Source: Bradyrhizobium sp. SRL28
GTDB lineage: Bacteria > Pseudomonadota > Alphaproteobacteria > Rhizobiales > Xanthobacteraceae
Length of the DNA stretch: 64,000 nt
Direction of reading: 5' to 3'
NCBI RefSeq assembly: GCF_018596315.1
Contig: NZ_JAHEAG010000001.1
Location: 496,001 to 560,000, forward strand
Under the pieces are notes generated by a model. It had not been told where the DNA came from and made no database searches. It saw only the letters and a list, made by a program, of their open reading frames with translations. Position numbers and translations under genes: made by a program. Below are positions 60,933 through 64,000 of this stretch, piece by piece; the stretch's first letter is position 1; each line of letters starts with the position of its first letter.

Positions 60933-61631
60933 ATGCCGAAGACTTTCGGAATTCATTTAGAGATTGAGGAGATCGCGCTCGGCACCGTGCTGCGCAAGCT
61001 CAATGAAATGCCGGGAATCGCGAAGATCGATTTGAACCTCGGTCACGGAGGAACGGGCGCGGGCAAGGAGAAGCTCGTCCAGCAAGCCTCGCAGATGCGC
61101 GAAAAGATGCGCGGCGAGAATGCCGAGCAGGCCGTCGTCAAGCTCTTGGTGGAAAAGCAGGGGCAGATGCACATCAAAGAGATCGCATCAGCGCTCGGCT
61201 GGGAGAAGCAGAAAGCCTATGGTGCGACGCACCAACTGCGCAAGAAGGGTATCACGGAAGCTGGCGAAGGCAGTGGGACGCATCGACTGACGCGGAAGGC
61301 TGCGCAACACATTCATGGCGGCAAGGCCGTCGCCGCGAAGGCTCCCGCTGACACCCCCGCGCTTCCCGCACCTCAAGTCGCGCATGGCCCGAAAGGACGC
61401 GCCGTCCCCGGATCTGGCAACATCATTCTTCGCAACATCCTTGGCGAAGGAGCGAAGACGCCTGCTGAAGTGCGCTCGCTCGCCGCCGCGCAAGGAATGT
61501 CTCCGAAGAGCGTCTCTGGCGTGCTTGATCGCGCACGGAAGGGAGGCCTCATCAAGAGGAACGGCAACAACGGCTACGAGCTGACCGCGAAGGGGCAGAA
61601 GATCGAGACGGGAGTAGCGGCGCATGGCTAA
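60933..61631 (+). CDS. winged-helix DNA-binding protein with two HTH modules (232 aa)
   Basis: A 232-residue protein: residues 67-120 (AVVKLLVEKQGQMHIKEIAS, ALGWEKQKAYGATHQLRKKG) and 163-225 (NILGEGAKTPAEVRSLAAAQ, GMSPKSVSGVLDRARKGGLI) are two winged-helix units joined by an Ala/Pro-rich linker. A GGAAGG ribosome site lies upstream. It is probably a DNA-binding regulator; the last four codons overlap the next gene. Confidence 0.75.
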   Translation: MPKTFGIHLEIEEIALGTVLRKLNEMPGIAKIDLNLGHGGTGAGKEKLVQQASQMREKMRGENAEQAVVKLLVEKQGQMHIKEIASALGWEKQKAYGATHQLRKKGITEAGEGSGTHRLTRKAAQHIHGGKAVAAKAPADTPALPAPQVAHGPKGRAVPGSGNIILRNILGEGAKTPAEVRSLAAAQGMSPKSVSGVLDRARKGGLIKRNGNNGYELTAKGQKIETGVAAHG

Positions 61632-62040
61632 CTTCCGCATGTATCGAACCTATCGCTGGCTGCCGAAAGAGAAAAACCCCGTTCTCGGCAAATTGCAAAC
61701 CATCGCGCAGGACGAAGGCGTCTTCAAAGACTTGAAAGCGCTTCACGAAATTTCCGGTGTCTCGGCGTCAACTTTTCACGGATGGTGGCACGGAGACACA
61801 GTGAATCCGCAGCACGGCACCATCATGGCTTTCCTGACCTCGCTTGGCTACGAGGAGCGATTTGAAAAGACGAAAGACATCGACATCGAAAAGGAACGCA
61901 AGTCTGGCAAGGCGTGGCTGGAAGCACGCGCAGAGGAGCGCGAGAAAGAAGCGCCTCGCGCGAAGCGAAAGAAGAAGGCCAACGGCCACGCCGCTCCGAG
62001 CATGAAGCGAAAATACGTCGGAGAGAAGCGCGAGGCCTGA
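61624..62040 (+). CDS. HTH-containing island protein (138 aa)
   Basis: A 138-residue protein; residues 35-75 (FKDLKALHEISGVSASTFHG then WWHGDTVNPQHGTIMAFLTS) look like an XRE-type helix-turn-helix, the tail is highly basic (RAEEREKEAPRAKRKKKANG). A DNA-binding regulator is likely. It is followed by the tandem-hairpin element. Confidence 0.72.
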   Translation: MANFRMYRTYRWLPKEKNPVLGKLQTIAQDEGVFKDLKALHEISGVSASTFHGWWHGDTVNPQHGTIMAFLTSLGYEERFEKTKDIDIEKERKSGKAWLEARAEEREKEAPRAKRKKKANGHAAPSMKRKYVGEKREA

Positions 62041-62166
62041 TTTCGAACTGCTCCAGCGCTGCCACGGCTGTCTACCGTGGGAGAGGTGTGACAACAACCA
62101 ACTGGAGGGTCCGGCGGAGAGTGTAGTTGTCCCTCTCGCGGCCGGGCATTTTTCGGAGGAGTTGAT
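62041..62166 (+). ncRNA. structured intergenic RNA element, tandem hairpins
   Basis: CCACGG-N7-CCGTGG (62062-62080) is immediately followed by a longer stem: GAGAGG (62081-62086), a three-base bulge and GACAAC (62090-62095) pair with GTTGTC (62126-62131) and CCTCTC (62132-62137). A TTTTT run follows at 62149-62153. The two stems are separated by no linker. The element could be a terminator/attenuator, an antitermination site or a small RNA; function is not established. Confidence 0.6.
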
Positions 62167-62394
62167 ATGGGATACGTGACAGCAATGAGCCCGTGCATTG
62201 GATGCGGGACCGTCTTCAGCTACAACCCGATGCTGGTGCCGTCGTGCAGCGCAGTGACCGGGAAGCGCGAACCGATCTGCGCCGACTGCGTTGAACGGGT
62301 CAATCCGATGCGGATCAAGAACGGGCTGGAGCCGATTGTGCCCCACCCCGACGCCTACGAGCCGTGTGACGAGAGCGTGCTATCGAATGACTGA
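62167..62394 (+). CDS. zinc-finger-like phage-type protein (75 aa)
   Basis: A 75-residue protein: MSPCIGCGTVFSYNPMLVPS, VTGKREPICADCVERVNPMR. CxxC...CxxC with an intervening TGKREPICxxCVxRVNPxR pattern recalls small zinc proteins of phages. GGAGG precedes the ATG. Start at 62167. Confidence 0.7.
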   Translation: MGYVTAMSPCIGCGTVFSYNPMLVPSCSAVTGKREPICADCVERVNPMRIKNGLEPIVPHPDAYEPCDESVLSND

Positions 62395-62402
62395 GGCCCC
62401 GC

Positions 62403-62597
62403 ATGACGACGTGGCGCGATGGTGTTGAATTGATCCGCGCATGGGCTCGCGCGGGCGGCAACGTGATCGATCCCGGCGACGCCAGATGCATCGGTGCCTT
62501 CTATGACGCATTCACGCTTCATTGCGGCAGAGACGGCGGCAGGATGGACGACGAGATGCCTGCGGAAGTGGTCGAACAGCTCAAGAGAATCCAATGA
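62403..62597 (+). CDS. hypothetical island protein (64 aa)
   Basis: Not recognised. A 64-residue protein (ELIRAWARAGGNVIDPGDAR, GRMDDEMPAEVVEQLKRIQ). Its stop overlaps the next start (ATGA at 62594-62597). Confidence 0.65.
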   Translation: MTTWRDGVELIRAWARAGGNVIDPGDARCIGAFYDAFTLHCGRDGGRMDDEMPAEVVEQLKRIQ

Positions 62598-63208
62598 CTG
62601 ACCACGGCCCATGGGAGACTGAGCCCGACAGCCTCGACTTCGAAGCCGAAGGCCTACCGTGCGCGATGCGGCGCGGCGGGTTCGGCTGTTGGTGTGGCTA
62701 CGTCGGCATCGGCCCGGAACATCCGCTGTATGGCCTGCCGACCAACCATCCGCTGGCGCTGCCGCCGTCGTGGTTCGATGGCCGCAAGGTCGATGACGGC
62801 ATGGGGCCGATGGATATGTTTATCCACATCCTCAGCGGCGCGAAGTCGATAGACGACGCCTGCCCGATCAGCCTCGCCTTCCATGTTCATGGTGGCTGCA
62901 ACTGGGCGGAAGACCACGTCCCCGGCAGCGAGCCGGATGGTCGCTGGTGGTTCGGCTTCGACTGCGGCCATGCGGGCGACTACATGCCCGGCCGCAAGAT
63001 CCCGGACGAGCTGATCAGCCAGATGATCGACTCGCTGCCGGAAGAGGCGCGCGAGACCATGCGCAGGATCGCTGGCAAGCCCGGCCAGTATCGCGACCAG
63101 CAGTATGTCGTCAGCGAGTGCCAGTCGCTCGCGGCCCAACTGAATGCCATCGTCAAGGTGCTCGCGAGGGAGAATGTTAATGGCGGTACTGATCATCGGC
63201 GAGACTGA
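62594..63208 (+). CDS. hypothetical island protein (204 aa)
   Basis: A 204-residue protein with several Cys/Trp (GFGCWCGYVGIGPEHPLYGL, FHVHGGCNWAEDHVPGSEPD, GRWWFGFDCGHAGDYMPGRK). Perhaps metal-binding; the family is not recognised, though similar sequences seem typical of phage/island DNA. It overlaps the next gene by 29 bases. Confidence 0.7.
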   Translation: MTDHGPWETEPDSLDFEAEGLPCAMRRGGFGCWCGYVGIGPEHPLYGLPTNHPLALPPSWFDGRKVDDGMGPMDMFIHILSGAKSIDDACPISLAFHVHGGCNWAEDHVPGSEPDGRWWFGFDCGHAGDYMPGRKIPDELISQMIDSLPEEARETMRRIAGKPGQYRDQQYVVSECQSLAAQLNAIVKVLARENVNGGTDHRRD

Positions 63209-63611
63209 GCGCGAACGCATCGCGGAGCTGGTCGCCTATGCCAAGGCGCACCCGTTGACGTTTGACAAGATGCGGGAGGCCATCGTGGACGAGCGGCCAC
63301 TGGTGAGGCTGAAGGATCGCCAGCCCGGCCACGAGCGCCCGCCGTCGCAGCATGTCGAGTTTCCCGGCGGCTACCGCGCAGCATTCTCCATCGAGGCGCA
63401 ACCGGCCGGGTTCTGCACCCACCTCTCGATCAGCGTCTTCGGCCGCCACAAGAAGGGCATGATGCCGTCCGCTGAAGCGGTCGCGATGATCGCGGAGGAG
63501 TTCGGTGTTCCCTTCCCGCCCGACAAGGGCTGGACGGAGGAGTTCGACCCCGGCGAGTACGCCGTCAATCTGCTTTCGCTCTACGCGCCAGCGCAGGAAG
63601 GTCACGCATGA
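63180..63611 (+). CDS. hypothetical island protein (143 aa)
   Basis: Not recognised. A 143-residue alpha/beta protein (ERERIAELVAYAKAHPLTFD, QHVEFPGGYRAAFSIEAQPA, GVPFPPDKGWTEEFDPGEYA). ATG 63180 has a GAGGGAG ribosome site; its stop overlaps the next start (ATGA). Confidence 0.7.
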   Translation: MAVLIIGETERERIAELVAYAKAHPLTFDKMREAIVDERPLVRLKDRQPGHERPPSQHVEFPGGYRAAFSIEAQPAGFCTHLSISVFGRHKKGMMPSAEAVAMIAEEFGVPFPPDKGWTEEFDPGEYAVNLLSLYAPAQEGHA

Positions 63612-63829
63612 CGACACTGAAGCCTGATATTCACAGCGCGACCGGGCGAGCGATGGTCGAGATCTATAACGACGACGGCAAGATGGTCGGCTGCATCTAT
63701 TCGACCGACAACGGCTCCAACAGCATCCACGTCGTCAGCAATTATTTTGCCGATGACGAGCCCATCAAACCCAGCATCGGCATGCTGCCAGTCCCCGGCT
63801 ATCTCGTGCGGTTCAAGGCAAAAGAATGA
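63608..63829 (+). CDS. hypothetical island protein (73 aa)
   Basis: Not recognised. A 73-residue beta-rich protein (VEIYNDDGKMVGCIYSTDNG, ADDEPIKPSIGMLPVPGYLV). Coupled by ATGA at both ends. Confidence 0.65.
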   Translation: MTTLKPDIHSATGRAMVEIYNDDGKMVGCIYSTDNGSNSIHVVSNYFADDEPIKPSIGMLPVPGYLVRFKAKE

Positions 63830-64000
63830 TCAGCAAGGTCCCCGAAGAGAACGTCTTCCCCGATGACGAGAGCTGCCCCGACTGCAAGGGCACCATCTGG
63901 CGGTCCGGCCCGAAAGGCGGCGTCAGCCAGAACATTGAATGCGTCGGCTGCGGCGCTCGCTTCAACATCGCACGGTGGTCGCGAGAGTGGGACCAGCGCT
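63826..64000 (+). CDS. zinc-ribbon protein, 3' end outside the window
   Basis: ATG 63826 overlaps the previous stop. The visible 58 residues contain two CxxC pairs, ESCPDCKGTIWRSG and ECVGCGARFNIARWSREW, a zinc ribbon. The frame continues past the window edge. Confidence 0.65.
   Translation, partial: MISKVPEENVFPDDESCPDCKGTIWRSGPKGGVSQNIECVGCGARFNIARWSREWDQR

Overview
The window looks like chromosome of a Bradyrhizobium/Rhodopseudomonas-type alphaproteobacterium. This is inferred from the GC-rich coding sequence, the family-level resemblance of many products (GreA-like factor, small secreted Trp/Tyr/Gly protein, CoA-thioester catabolic genes) and a tRNA-Gln-like 3' end of rhizobial type. No rRNA, complete tRNA, CRISPR array or intact insertion sequence is visible.

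Layout. 0-6.5 kb: partial LysR regulator, a luciferase-like monooxygenase with its flavin reductase, an HD-domain protein, a membrane-anchored cyclic-nucleotide-binding protein of Popeye-like layout, and an RlpA-like secreted protein. 6.6-12.1 kb: a decayed tyrosine integrase, a flavin-containing monooxygenase, a HerA-like ATPase and a GreA-like factor. 12.2-15.7 kb: a LysR regulator divergent from an SDR / DUF417 (frameshifted) / cupin / AhpD-like operon. 15.8-22 kb: acetolactate-synthase-like enzyme coupled to msrA, and two amidohydrolases. 22-38 kb: an acyl-CoA/aromatic catabolism region with a TetR-headed operon (molybdopterin oxidoreductase, SDR, enoyl-CoA hydratases), thiolase, MFS pump, acyl-CoA ligase, two more SDRs, GST, CoA-transferase, a DsbA-type isomerase and an HxlR regulator. 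This region is littered with gene remnants (crotonase, flavin reductase, acyl-CoA dehydrogenase, ligase C-terminus, SDR C-terminus). 38-43.7 kb: a sugar-type ABC operon under an IclR regulator, in which a 1.1-kb segment is inverted so that the binding-protein gene and the first permease gene are both cut in two. 44-52.4 kb: a large SAM/cyclase/ATPase/TPR protein next to an unusual cluster of a polyprenyl synthetase, a phytoene-desaturase/HpnE-like flavoprotein, an acetoacetate-decarboxylase-like protein and two unrecognised phasin-like small proteins. 53.5-64 kb: a mobile island that starts at a tRNA-Gln-like 3' fragment and holds only small, plus-strand, tightly overlapping genes (zinc-ribbon, helix-turn-helix and GIY-YIG-like proteins), with two copies of one promoter/operator and a tandem-hairpin intergenic RNA element.

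Most notable are the gene-splitting inversion (reversing it in silico restores both reading frames), the isoprenoid-plus-phasin-like cluster, and the regulatory repeats of the island. Starts were chosen from ribosome-binding sites and gene overlaps where these decide; all functional names are family-level readings of the translated sequence without database searches.
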